Source: Bondarzewia mesenterica (lineage: Eukaryota; Basidiomycota; Agaricomycetes; Russulales; Bondarzewiaceae). Taken from it: a stretch of DNA of 20,883 bases. Below the pieces are notes generated by a model. The model did no database searches. It saw only the letters and a program-made list of their open reading frames with translations, and was not told the origin of the DNA. A program made the translations under genes and the position numbers. The DNA is taken from assembly GCA_004802705.1 (NCBI GenBank), contig SGPL01000567.1, positions 1-20,883 on the forward strand, given 5' to 3'. Of this stretch, positions 8,831-18,543 are shown in pieces (positions within the stretch are counted from its first letter, which is position 1; each line of letters opens with the position of its first letter).

Positions 8831-10955
8831 ATGAACGTCGACGAAGAGAACGACCCGCATCCCGTCGACAAAGGTAAGGGTCGTGCAGAAGATCCAGGCC
8901 CCACAGAGTCCACACCACTTCTCGCTTCCCAGTCCTTTACCTCTCATGACGACGTCGAAGCTTCCGATAACTACCGCAGGCGGCTTTGGTCGACCTTGCT
9001 GACCATATTCCTCGTGGCGCTTGCGCTCTGTGTCATTATCGCCCTTTTCCTATTCCTTCTCGCATGGTCTTATGGTTCCAAGGCGTCCAGCGTCTCCGAC
9101 GAGGATTTCTTGACCAAGGCTCTGGTAATAAAGGGGCCGGATGCGGTCGACGTGCTCAACATAACAGAGCATGGCGAAATATGGGTTCAATTGGAAGGAA
9201 TGGTCGGTTTGGATGCTGGCTCGGTCATTGGAGTGAACAGCGAAAATTCGGATGGATTTTGGCTCGACATGTGGAAGTCTGTCGGTCGGTGGGGAGTCCG
9301 GCGTCTAGACGATGTGTCTGTTCACCTTTCGACTATTGAAATCCTTGCTGAACGCAGTCCGGATACTTTCTTGGCCTCCATTGATATCCCGCCACTGCAG
9401 ATCCACCTTACCGCCGACCCTCCCTCTGACTTGTCTTGGCTGACCAAGGTCTCTATCCCGGTGCTCATTAAGCCCACTCAGAACACGACTGCGTGGACAG
9501 AGTTTGCGCGCGAGTGTTGGAAGAAGGGGTACATCACTGCCACAGCCGCAGTTGCGGAGGTGTCCGTCCATGGCGGGTCCTTGCAGGGCGGAGGATGGCG
9601 AAGCAGGCTCAAAGTGGAACGCTCTGATATTTCTGTCCCCGTGCGTCAGAAAAGTGAGCTATCTATATCCATCTCATTCATATTCTGCTTTATCTCTGAT
9701 GACAGAGCTGTAGTCTCGCCGTTACCGGGTCTTCCTCCCCCCGGACGTGGCGTGCCCTTCCCTGAGTTAACTAACCTTGTGAGCTTGCAGTCCTTTCAAA
9801 CAATCTCAGAGGCGAACAGCCTCTCCATTTGGGCAGAGGCAAGTATTGTGAATCCTGCTCCAGAAAGCATCAGTTTCACGTCGCCGTCCTTACCATTTAC
9901 TGTATGGCTTCCGACCAACACGTCGTCTTCGTCTTCCGCAGTACCCATAGCTTCCGTAACATCACTTCCTTTCGCCCTCACACATCCCAACATAACCCTC
10001 AATCTTCAAGGCAATATTTTACCTCTTTCCGACACATCCAGCCCCGCTCTCTCTAATCTACTTTCACACTATCTCTCCGCTATCCCCTCCCCGATTATTA
10101 TAACAACACCTCTCTTCCCTTCCCTCTCCGTGCCGATGATCTTCCCTGCGCCACATCCAAAACCCAATGTCCTTCGCAACGTTACGATACGTGACATGAA
10201 GATCCGACCTGTAGGGACCGCAATGCTAACGAGCGGGACGGTCCACGCGCGCGTCGTGCTTCCAAAGGGGATGGATGTGCGGGTGAACGTATCTCGTGTC
10301 CTGCCCGACGTACTTGTCTTCGACGGACCCGTCCTCGCTGCCCTACCGGCCGCGCCTCTCCCGAAGATCGGCCCCCGCGCGGACCTCCCGATACCCACCC
10401 CCCTTCCCGATCCACTCCCAGAGCACGCCTTCGCGCACATTAGGCCTGAAGACTGGTTGCGCGCCTCGAGTGCAACCGCAGACCCCGAAGAGGGCGAAGG
10501 CTCCGAGACACTCGTCAGCGCCCATATCGTTGATGTTCCACTGGAAGTTCTTCCTGGGCGGGAACGCGAGTTCAGTAACTTCGTGGGCAAGGTGTGTTAC
10601 TTTTTCTCCTTTTCTGTACCCCGCTTTGTTTGCATGTGGGAAGCAGCGCTGACGCCACAATGTCTCTTTCGTTGGTTCTCTTCTACGGCCTGGTGACCTG
10701 ACCGTTGATCCCCCGAATTCTAATGGCGCCATTGCGCTGGCGATCGCTTACTTTTTTTTTATCATTTTTGTTTGCGGACAGGTGATCTTTGGCTCTCAGG
10801 GTGCACTGGCGGGCCTGCAGGGCGTAGCGGCGGTGACAGTCCGTATAGAAGGGTTGCCGACCGGAGACGCTGGTGGGGATGGAGAGGTGGCCGGGATGCA
10901 GCTCGAAGGCTTACCGTTTCAGGGGCTCGTACGTATAGGGAAGAGGGGGTTGTGA
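8831..10955 (+). CDS. TAG1: Tag1-like single-pass vacuolar membrane protein
   Basis: Exons 8831-9653, 9708-10591 and 10782-10955 give about 626 aa (yeast Tag1/YLR173W about 608). The N-terminal ~52 residues look cytosolic and acidic and contain ESTPLL (26-31), an acidic dileucine [DE]xxxLL of the type used for vacuolar sorting. One membrane segment follows at ~55-80. The rest should be lumenal and holds several N-glycosylation sequons (NIT, NTT, NTS, NVT, NVS). The order of segments (LDAGSV...VGRWGVRRLDDV, DIPPLQIHL, SPLPGLPPPG) resembles the fungal Tag1 family with repeated LEA-2/Ig-like domains. Yeast Tag1 acts with Atg1-Atg13 to terminate autophagy in long starvation. The 54-nt first intron is divisible by three and stop-free; its translation is hydrophobic, so splicing is favoured. 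The family call is from remembered architecture, so moderate. Confidence 0.62.
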
Positions 10956-11618
10956 GCGAGTTTACATGTACGGACCTGTAGTGGTAGGATTCTTTGAATC
11001 TGCTTGCAATCTGTATGCGCATCTTATGTGTATTTTATGTGTATTCAGTGATCTGTACCGATGCTCGAGTCAGGTGCTTCCGGTTCTCTTTGTTTGTAGG
11101 TGTCAAGTGAGGTCTTTAATGGTCGTCCCGTGGTCATTCTTCAGACAGACAGACGTGTGCCAGCGTGTGCCTTGCCTTGAAGGGCGCTTCATCTAATACA
11201 ATAATAGAATTCTTGGCTTGTGCACTCTGGGGAAACGACGAACAAGGATTGATAGATGCGGGGAAAGAGCGTTCGAGATGAGAACCCGAAAAAACCTTCT
11301 TTTACGAAACTGAAACAGGCCTTTTCGACGACAGGAATTTCCCCTTGCGGTAGTCATGTTATCTCACCAGACAGTCGTGTGAGGTCGTGTGGTACGCAGG
11401 GATAGACGTGAACTTACCGAGGCCGGCCTACTCACAGTGACTGGAGGACCAATGGACTTTCCAGACTTCAGAGGCAGGAGTGGCAGATATGAAGTGAATA
11501 AGGGAAAATATGAATTACAGAAAGCATGCCACGAGAGGGAATTGCTGTGAGTGGGGGGACAGGCAGCTCGCGTTCAAAAACGGGTCATAACAGCAAGAGC
11601 GAGGACGATACCTACTGG
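10956..11618. other. Intergenic region between convergent genes
   Basis: About 660 bp between the convergent Tag1-like and bL28m genes, holding their 3' regions. No frame of interest, repeat or RNA gene was recognised. An AATAATAGAA stretch at about 11200 could serve 3'-end formation of the Tag1-like transcript. Confidence 0.5.
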
Positions 11619-12046
11619 CTACAGTATCGGCGGGGACGCCTTGTTGACCTTGCGCTCTTGCGCTTCGCGAACGAGGATGCGGAGTCGCATACCCTCCCAC
11701 CCCAGTAGATCCGTCTTTGTCTTCATCACATACTGATCGAGCCCTCCATACTGTACGCACAGTCCCCGCTCCAGTCAGCCAGGTCGGACACACGTAGTGC
11801 GGCACGCACCTTCTTAATCGTCTTGAGTGCGCGTGTGGTGACCTTCACCCTCACGTTCTCGCCCAGCGTCTCCGAGAAAAGTCGTTTGCTCTGGACATTC
11901 GGCAGCCATGTGCGACGCGTCTTTTTTTTGGAAAAGGGAACGTTGTTGCCGTACTGTTTCATCTTGCCGTGAAAAAGGCCCAGCTGAGAGCGCTTGAACG
12001 GCGCGCTCAGCGCCGCTTGTGCGAGAGAGGGGAGAGAGGCGAACAT
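11619..12046 (-). CDS. MRPL24: Mitochondrial large-subunit ribosomal protein bL28m
   Basis: Two exons on the minus strand, 12046-11810 and 11750-11619, separated by a 59-nt intron (donor gtgcgt, acceptor tacag). They encode 122 aa. The family core is clear: GLFHGKMKQYGNNVPFSKKK, TRRTWLPNVQSKRLFSETLG, VRVKVTTRALKTIKK, then YGGLDQYVMKTKTDLLGWEG. The first ~20 residues (MFASLPSLAQAALSAPFKRS) are hydrophobic and basic without acidic residues, consistent with a mitochondrial targeting sequence. It is a structural component of the mitochondrial 54S subunit. The protein is shorter than the yeast homologue and ends soon after the L28 core, at VNKASPPIL. Splicing is supported because the unspliced frame ends early and loses YGGLDQY. 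It converges with the Tag1-like gene. Confidence 0.92.
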
Positions 12047-13041
12047 GAATTGTGGTGGTGCGTTGACGGAGCCTCAGACTGCGAGTGGCTAGTCCTACGG
12101 ATTTGGAGATTGGGGCAAATTGAAATGGGGGAAATCAATTTATCAGAAACTGCGAGTTTTCTCCGCCAGTTTTACTCACGATTTCACATCCCTTCTATTT
12201 TCCGAGTCCTCAATCATCCCCCTCGACTTTGTATGTGCTACAGGGCTCATCCTGTTTGTTCCGCTTTTAAGCGACAGCCTCTTTCATAACCGTTTTGTGA
12301 CTTGAATCTCAGAGTCTGCTTCAAGCAGTCTTTTGCATGGCTTTGCATTTCCATTGGAAATACGTGAATGATATCGATGCATGCCGGCATCGTTGAGCGA
12401 CAGCATCGCACAAGTCATGGACCCATTTGCCAGGATAGCCGTCTTCAGGGATTCTATATTACCTCTTGGATCTGACAAGAGTATTACCATCTTCCAGCTT
12501 GTGATCATCTGAGAACGGACGGTCACGAGCTCAGGCGTTTGACTACTCGTGAGTCGCAATGACTTCTGCCTGAACGGCATAGTAACCGGTAACGGCAAGT
12601 TTCTCTCTTGATTATGTTCTTGCAGACGTGTACTAGATCTTTCCGAGGATGGCCGTTGTGACTCGTGCGCGGTGATAGCGGCTCGGAGCCTCTTCAGGCA
12701 ACTTCAGGCCCGCTAAGCGGTGCGATGCACACCTCCGATGGACCTCGCTGAGCTCTCCTGGCGCGCTAAGCGAATGTGACTACCTTCCCCGCAATGGCTT
12801 GGTTTTGATTTCTCACCTCATGGCACGATGCGTGTTTTATGTCAGTCTTGCTGATGTGTGACTCTCGTCGGTTTATCTCCGGACGCTTTGTCTAGCGTCT
12901 TATTACATCCCCGCCTGCCGCTCGAGAGCTTTCTTTATATGAAACCCCACGCGGCTTTCGCTGCTTTTCCGATCCCACATCCCACCCCCTTATGCCTTCG
13001 TCCCGCGGGCTACCGGCTGTCTCTTCTGCCCCCATCACAGT
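12047..13041. other. Divergent intergenic region, bL28m / F-box gene
   Basis: About 1 kb between divergently transcribed genes. A 104-codon minus-strand frame (12598-12284) resembles nothing I know and is not called. A GC-rich hairpin-forming stretch, cgatgcatgccggcatcg, lies at about 12374. A TATA-like tttatatga lies at about 12935, roughly 105 bp before the F-box start codon. Confidence 0.5.
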
Positions 13042-14297
13042 ATGTCGGTGTTCCTCACGCTACCAGAGGATATCCTCTTAACCATCCGCGATGTACTTTC
13101 CTCCCCTACCTCTGCTCATGAAGATCCAAGTAGAGGTCTGGCCGCCCATATATCACTCTCATGCACTTGCCACGAGCTGCGTGGTCTGTACGAGTTCTCA
13201 TCGCCCCAGGCAGAGGAACGATTTTGGAAACAAGCATGTATTATCGCAGGCTTTGGACGTCCCATGAAGCGCGAATACGCTCTGGCAGGTCAGCAGCGTC
13301 GCGATGACATTCTGGGCTGGAAACAAGTTGCTTTGATCGTCGTTACCCACCAACGGCTGTGCGAGATCCGCAGTTGCCGAAATGCGAATCTCTGGTTCGG
13401 TACGTTCTTCTGTTCCCTCTCGTGCTATTCATAGATGAATAACCTTGGACTGGAATTGGGGTTGTAGTCAACAGCCGCCAAATCTCGTCCCCCACACGTA
13501 TCTCAAAATCCTCCCGCAAACTTGCTTTTCATCCGCTCTATTACTACCTTCATTTCACTCCGTCTTCCTCTCTTCCCGACCCCGATGCCATCCTACTCAC
13601 GCACCTTCCGACCTACCCGGAATGCCGCCTCAAACTATTCTCACCGCTCTGTGCGCATGCGAGCGCATCCTGCACATTCGCTACGTTTCCTCCAGTGCGC
13701 AGGATCTCGTTCGTTCGACCTGGGGTCGACGAGAATGGGGAAGAGGACGTCATGGCAAGTGTGTTCAACCCAGACGGCTGCACGATTTTGGACGTCAACC
13801 GACTACTGGCCGATATGTTTGTCCGATTCCTTCTTTTCCCATTCGCACTTCATTGTAAGTCACACACGAAACAGATTACCGCGCAACCTCTCGGAGATGC
13901 GGACCGCATTATCTCACTACCAGAACCTGATCGACGCTTATCGGGCTCCCTATGGCTCAGGTTCGTTCGCGGAGACAATGTGCAAGGAAAGGCACAGAGG
14001 GTTTCTGGGTGACCACAGGTAAACCTGAGTTCTCTGACCATCTTCGTCTTCTCAGATTTGACGTGTATATCTTTAGATACCCGTATTTGGATCTGTCGTT
14101 CGACCATGCCGCCACTGCTTCGGCAGGAGGAGAGAAGGAAGGGAAGGACTTGAGTTCATTGAGCGCAAATTGTGATAATGCTGGGAGAACCTGCGGAGAG
14201 GGTGGTTGTGTCGCTATTTCGACGAAGATGTGAGTCTCCTGGCATCTGTATTGCGCCTGCCTTGCGTAAGGCTATCTTAAAACGCAGTTGGACATAA
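13042..14297 (+). CDS. F-box-like protein, 5 exons
   Basis: Exons 13042-13399, 13468-13816, 13875-14018, 14056-14229 and 14288-14297 give about 344 aa. The N-terminus SVFLTLPEDILLTIRDVL, followed by HISLSCTCHELRGLY and ERFWKQACIIAGFGRP, fits an F-box (LPxDIL...sCt..rgLy...fWk) with an insertion in its middle. F-box proteins recruit substrates to SCF ubiquitin ligases through Skp1. The remainder has no recognised repeat such as WD40 or LRR, so the substrate is unknown. Intron 3 is only 37 nt. In intron 2, donor 13817 (58 nt) is preferred to 13821 (54 nt) because it leads into LPRNLSEMRTALSHYQNLI, a good helical segment. The end is ambiguous: either splicing at gtgagt (14230) and a stop at 14295-14297, or read-through to TGA at 14231-14233. 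Functional call moderate. Confidence 0.72.
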
Positions 14298-14869
14298 TAT
14301 GTGAGTTCCCCTCGGATAATTTCGCTCTGTACAACAGACATTATACTTTTCACTCCGCATCACATACTGTTTATATATGTACAACAATCTGTCTTGCTGC
14401 TCATCCTTGTACTATTGGTCTAGGTATCCGTGCTTTCGCCCGCCTACTTGCAATACTAATATCTGCATTGCACACCCTCCATCCTCCATCTTTATACCTT
14501 CGCATCGACGCTTTCGCCCTGTCTCAGTAGGAAGCTAGGCACACCTTGTCCGGACCGAGCGGGCCTACGACTGCTTGGGCGCTTGAGGGTGGACGCATTG
14601 TCTCGCCTGACCGTATCATCATGCTTATCTGCGCCGCCGGCTACAACAAGTGCATACTCCGTTTTGGCGCGTGCAGATACGACAGTAGGCGCAACGTTGG
14701 ACAAATTACCGACTTATCATGCCATAGGGCGCATGAATAAATGGGGGGAGGGGGGATACACGACTTCTGCGCTCCTCCCCCCAGCGCTTCATCTCGTTCT
14801 TCTCATAGCCATCAGTCAATAACGATCTCACGTTGACTACGAGCACATGATCACATCGAGGTCAGCACC
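14298..14869. other. Intergenic region upstream of the permease
   Basis: About 570 bp without a supportable gene. It contains an AT-rich tttatatatgtac at about 14370 and a purine/G-rich patch, aaataaatggggggaggggggat, at about 14735. It presumably carries the F-box gene 3' end and the permease promoter. Confidence 0.5.
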
Positions 14870-17107
14870 ATGGACATTATTGATATTGAGACCCTTCCCA
14901 AGGCCACTGGTGACACGGTCACCCCGGCAGACGACGTCGCCAATGCGATGTCCGACCAGCGTCTGCAGGAGCTCGGGTACAAATCTGAGTTTCGTCGCGA
15001 GATGTCGCTGTTCGGCGTTCTCGGGATCTCATTCTGCGCGATCGGCATTTTGACGGGGATGAGCAGCGCGTTTCAGACGGGCTTGTTTTCAGGCGGGCCG
15101 CTGGGACTGTTCTGGGGGTGGAATGTGCGTGGCATCTTTTTCATTTATTCTTATTTTCGAACGATCTTGAATGTAAGAAATGCGATGTTGATGATGATCG
15201 TTGGGTGTTGGTTGAAAACAGATCTGTAGCTTGTTCATGCTGTTCATCGCGCTGTGCCTGGCGGAAATTTGCAGTGCATAGTGAGTCTTACGCATGAATT
15301 CGGCTTGCTCGAGTGGGAGAGCTGAAGCGGTTTATTCAGCCCTACCATGGGCGGGTTGTACTTTTGGGTCTGCAAGATGAAACCCGATGCGCCTGTTCTT
15401 GGATGTGAGTGTCATAGATTTCTCGTGCACCCCTCCGCGTTGAGGTCATGTCGACTGGCATATCAGTCTGCACAGGATGGATCTACGCCATCGCGATGAC
15501 GTTCACCGGGACTTCCGGCAACCTCAGGTATGTCCCTCCCACATCGATTCTATCTCTGGTTGCAGTGTGAGGGATTGATGAGAATATGCATTGATGCGCC
15601 AGCGTTGCGCTGTACCTCGCCTCGCTCGCGGAAGTGGGCCAGGGACGCGCGCTGACGCGCGTTGAGATCGCAGCCATCGCGTGGGGCGTGAACATCCTCT
15701 CCGGGATTCTCAACACCATCGGGACCAAGGCCATCGGGCACATGAGCTCGTTTAATGTGTGGTGGACCCTCGGCGGGACATTTGTGCTCGTCATCACGCT
15801 TTTGGTCAAGGCGCCTGCGAAGGTGGGTTTGTTTTTCGGCCATCCCTTGTTGTCGCACGATGATATCTGAAATGTTTGTCCATCAGAATACCGCGTCGTT
15901 TGTGTTCACAGATTATGAAAAGTGAGTCACGTCTCACGATATTTGAGGTTTTCGGTCTGCTGAACATCGGGTGTGTAGCTTCACAGGTTGGGGCTCGCGA
16001 GGCTTTGTGGTCCTGCTTGGTTTCTTGCAAGCCGTGTACACACTTGAAGGCTGGTCAGCTCACGTTTTCTTGATCTAGCCACGTGCACCGTTATCTTCTC
16101 ACACGTAGATTCCAGTGAAACCGCGGCACAAGTCGCAGAGGAAGCCAAGCGCGCCGAAGTGCTCGCACCCATCGCGGTTGTGGGCTCGATCGTGGGCTCG
16201 TGGATTATCGGGCTCGCATACATGCTCGCCCTGCTCTTCTCCGTCCAATCCATCCCGAGCGTGCAGGGCACGTCCTACGCGTTGCCGATCGCGCAGCTGT
16301 ACTACGACGCCGTGGGGAAGCGACTGACCCTTATGTGCCTCACGGTGGTTGCCCTCGCGCAGTTCATGGCGGCCGTCACGGCGTTCACAGCATCGTCGCG
16401 GCTGTTCTACGCGCTCGCCCGCGACAACGCGTTCCCGCTCAAGGCGCGCTTCATGACGCTCAACCGGTTCCAGGCGCCCGTCTGGGGCGTGTGGCTGTCG
16501 GTGCTGGTGGCGAGCGCAATTCATTGCACGTACATCGGCTCGGCGATCGCGGTGAGTCGTCACTCCTTGCTTCCGTTGATGTGTCGGCGGGGCTGAGAAG
16601 GGGTGCGCTCACAGTTCAATGCGATCTTGTCGTCGGCTGCCATTGCGGTCATGTTGAGTTACCTTCAGCCTATCACTATTCGCGTGTTCTGGCCCGATTC
16701 GTGAGCATTCTTGTCATCCGGCATCTTCTGTTATGTGCACTCAGATAAGTTCTGCTCGTCAGGCTCAAGGAGCGCGGTCCGTTCAGCCTGGGAAGCTGGT
16801 CTTGGACAATCAACCTTCTCAGTTTCTTGGTGCGTACTCACCGCGCAGTCTCCTCTTTCCCCCAATGATATTGACTATATACATGTCTCCCATGCAGTTC
16901 ACTGTCTTCATCTGCGTGCTGTTCATCCTCCCGACGGCGCACCCCGTCAACTCGCAGAACATGAACTACGCGATCGTTGCGGTTGGGGCCATCATCATCA
17001 TCGTCGGGTTCACGTGGGCGTTCTGGGGACGATTCCGGTTCAAGGGGCCCGTGCAGACGATCGGAGACGAGTTTGACGGACGAAAGTCGCCTGAAAAGAA
17101 ACAGTGA
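14870..17107 (+). CDS. APC-superfamily amino acid/choline-type permease, 11 exons
   Basis: Exons 14870-15124, 15222-15280, 15340-15404, 15467-15527, 15603-15822, 15887-15921, 15979-16053, 16116-16551, 16615-16700, 16763-16829 and 16898-17107 join in frame to 522 aa, normal for the family. The start sits in caccATGG. A ~50-residue polar N-terminus precedes a first membrane segment, GVLGISFCAIGILTGMSSAF. Next come AEICSAYPTMGGLYFWVCKM and the loop LEGCETAAQVAEEAKRAEV, typical of fungal GABA/choline/polyamine permeases (Uga4 and Hnm1 relatives). The C-terminal part has LPTAHPVNSQNMNYA before the last membrane helix and a basic tail ending SPEKKQ. About twelve helices are expected, in the plasma or vacuolar membrane. 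The acceptor at 16115 is chosen because the nearer tag (16107-16108) would give a stop. The substrate cannot be told from sequence. Confidence 0.9.
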
Positions 17108-17246
17108 GGGATCTTGCTATCTGTGAGGTACTTTGAACCTAAAAGGGTTATTCGCCTGAGCTGTATTTTCTGGTGTGCTTGCTTTGAATTGAGTCTCTCT
17201 CGCGCGCTAAATTCGTTAAGTATCTTTCCAAAGAAGTCCAACGAAA

Positions 17247-17265
17247 GATGCACGTCGCGTGCATC
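17247..17265. repeat. Perfect 8-bp inverted repeat with TCG loop
   Basis: GATGCACG-TCG-CGTGCATC forms a perfect short hairpin, ending four bases before copy A of the direct repeat and about 140 bp after the permease stop codon. It may mark a repeat boundary or act in 3'-end structure. Confidence 0.55.
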
Positions 17266-17268
17266 TGG

Positions 17269-17423
17269 ATAAGTTGCAAAGTATCAAAAACTCGGCTGAG
17301 ATGACTAGGTGCCGCAGTGGAGAATCCACTTTTGCGAAAGTATGGGTTGATTCTGTCCGAGTCACTCTTTCCCAGGCCGCTTGATCAGGAATGCCGACGA
17401 GCCAGCGCTCGCCGCTCGCCTTC
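17269..17423. repeat. Diverged direct repeat, copy A
   Basis: It shares an ordered series of identical blocks with copy B at 19613-19774: ATAAGTTGC (17269), CTCGGCTGAG (17291), GTGCCGCAGT (17309), GTGGAGAATCCACTTTT (17317), CCGCTTGATCAGGAATG (17377), GACGAG (17396) and GCCGCTCGCCTTC (17411). Spacing between blocks differs by small indels. The block GTGGAGAATCCAC is itself an inverted repeat. No coding frame is shared, so it looks like a non-coding repeat family. Confidence 0.75.
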
Positions 17424-18433
17424 TTGCCCGGTATCGACACCCTCCTGTTCCTCTGTATAAGTAGAAGACATAGGCAACTGTCGTAGCTGGCCCGGTGAGT
17501 CCAAGTGCGTTTGAGCTTCTACCTCGGGAGAGTCTCACTTATGCGGCTATCTCGCTGTACCATCTGTACTGCCGTGCCCGCGCCTGTATTCAAGGAACGT
17601 GATGGCCGCCGTACATGGGCACTTTTTTCCCTTTCCTCTGAACCAAACGAAACAACGGTGCATTGAGGCCTGTGAGGACGTCCCCGAGACATGATCTTCT
17701 CCTCCGCAGGTTGGGGTACTCCGATGATATCCCGTGCACGCGCTAGGACAAAAGAAGCACAGGGGACGAAAGACGATTTGGGTGAGGACGGGTTCTCCAA
17801 CCTTTGGGACGAAGAAATCTGTACAGACAGACGACCCGCAATCACTTTGGGTGCTGTACGTGTTTGCCTAAAACGAAATGGACCAACCTGAGACTTTGGC
17901 GCCTCGCCTGGGATGAGGGCCCGTGGGATAACAGACGAGATGAAGAAAAGGATGTATGGAGACCACCGCGTCAAATAATGGTGCTCAGGCCGCAGGAGTC
18001 GGGATGGAAGATACAAGGGCGCTGAAAATGGGTATGGGTGGGCTGTGATGTGATCAAGGGGGAGACATGCTCGTTGTCGCCGCACGAGGCCGGTAAGGGG
18101 TATCCATGCTGTTCAGCCAAAACAGACACGTTTCCAGGTTTCTACGATAGCGTTGGGCAATTAGTAGGCGGGCCCAGAGTACCAGAATTCGAACAGTTAG
18201 GTTCGATCGCAGCGGGCGAAAAAGATCTCTTTTGTCTCTGTAGCACGTTTCTGATGGTCGTGGCAGCGAGGCACGACGAGATGCACAACACGAAAGACGC
18301 GTCCAAGGCCTTCGAAGTGGTCAGACATCACTGGAGAGGATCGAATGAGAAAAGAGAATTAAATGATGTGAACTGGGAGGTCATTGACATCCGTTTCGCG
18401 ACAGAAATAAAGAATGAATATTCGGAAGAACAT

Positions 18434-18516
18434 GGCCGCCTGGCGAAATGGCATCGCGTCTGACTACGATTAAAGTCATCATCAGGAGATTGCAGGTTCG
18501 ACCCCTGCGGTGGTCA
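18434..18516 (+). tRNA. tRNA-Arg(ACG) with an 11-nt intron
   Basis: The full cloverleaf folds by eye. The acceptor stem GGCCGCC / GGTGGTC pairs at all seven positions with two G-U wobbles. The D stem is GCGA/TCGC, the anticodon stem TCTGA/TCAGG, the T stem GCAGG/CCTGC with loop TTCGACC, and the discriminator is A. The anticodon ACG is at 18466-18468. An 11-nt intron (18470-18480) sits at the canonical place, between positions 37 and 38. The anticodon loop and variable region AGATT match yeast tRNA-Arg(ACG) as I know it. The A box is TGGCGAAATGG (18441) and the B box GGTTCGACCCC (18495). CCA is not encoded. Confidence 0.94.
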
Positions 18517-18539
18517 TTCCCTTTAAAACGGTGTTCTAC

Positions 18540-18543
18540 TTTT
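18540..18543 (+). terminator. Likely RNA polymerase III terminator
   Basis: The first run of four T residues downstream of tRNA-Arg lies 24 nt past its 3' end. It is short, but it is the nearest candidate stop for polymerase III. Confidence 0.4.

Larger units (their letters stand above)
17108..18433. other. Gene-poor region between permease and tRNA gene
   Basis: About 1.3 kb. It holds the permease 3' end, a 19-bp hairpin (17247-17265) and copy A of a diverged direct repeat (17269-17423). Two long frames are present: 188 codons minus (18085-17519) and 141 codons plus (18038-18463). The first is rich in Arg, Pro and Ser and unlike a known family. The second overlaps the tRNA gene and lacks a proximal ATG. 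Neither is called. Confidence 0.5.

Noticed and set aside
10592..10781. Extra exon inside the second Tag1-like intron (from about 10649)
   Set aside because: The frame required after the gcag acceptor meets a TGA at once. Direct joining gives the sensible NFVGKVIFGSQGALAGLQG.
12284..12598. 104-codon minus-strand ORF between bL28m and the F-box gene
   Set aside because: No family resemblance, no splice-linked neighbours and no supporting promoter signal.
16054..16108. Alternative permease acceptor at cgtag (16107-16108)
   Set aside because: It creates TGA across the junction. The acceptor at 16115 keeps the family motif GCETAAQVAEEA.
17519..18085. 188-codon minus-strand ORF
   Set aside because: Arg/Pro/Ser-heavy composition, no recognisable domain or family motif, and overlapping open frames on the opposite strand. 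A frame of this length can occur by chance in GC-rich DNA.
18038..18463. 141-codon plus-strand ORF with balanced composition
   Set aside because: It begins at a GTG rather than an ATG, and its 3' end overlaps the well-supported tRNA-Arg gene. No family recognised.
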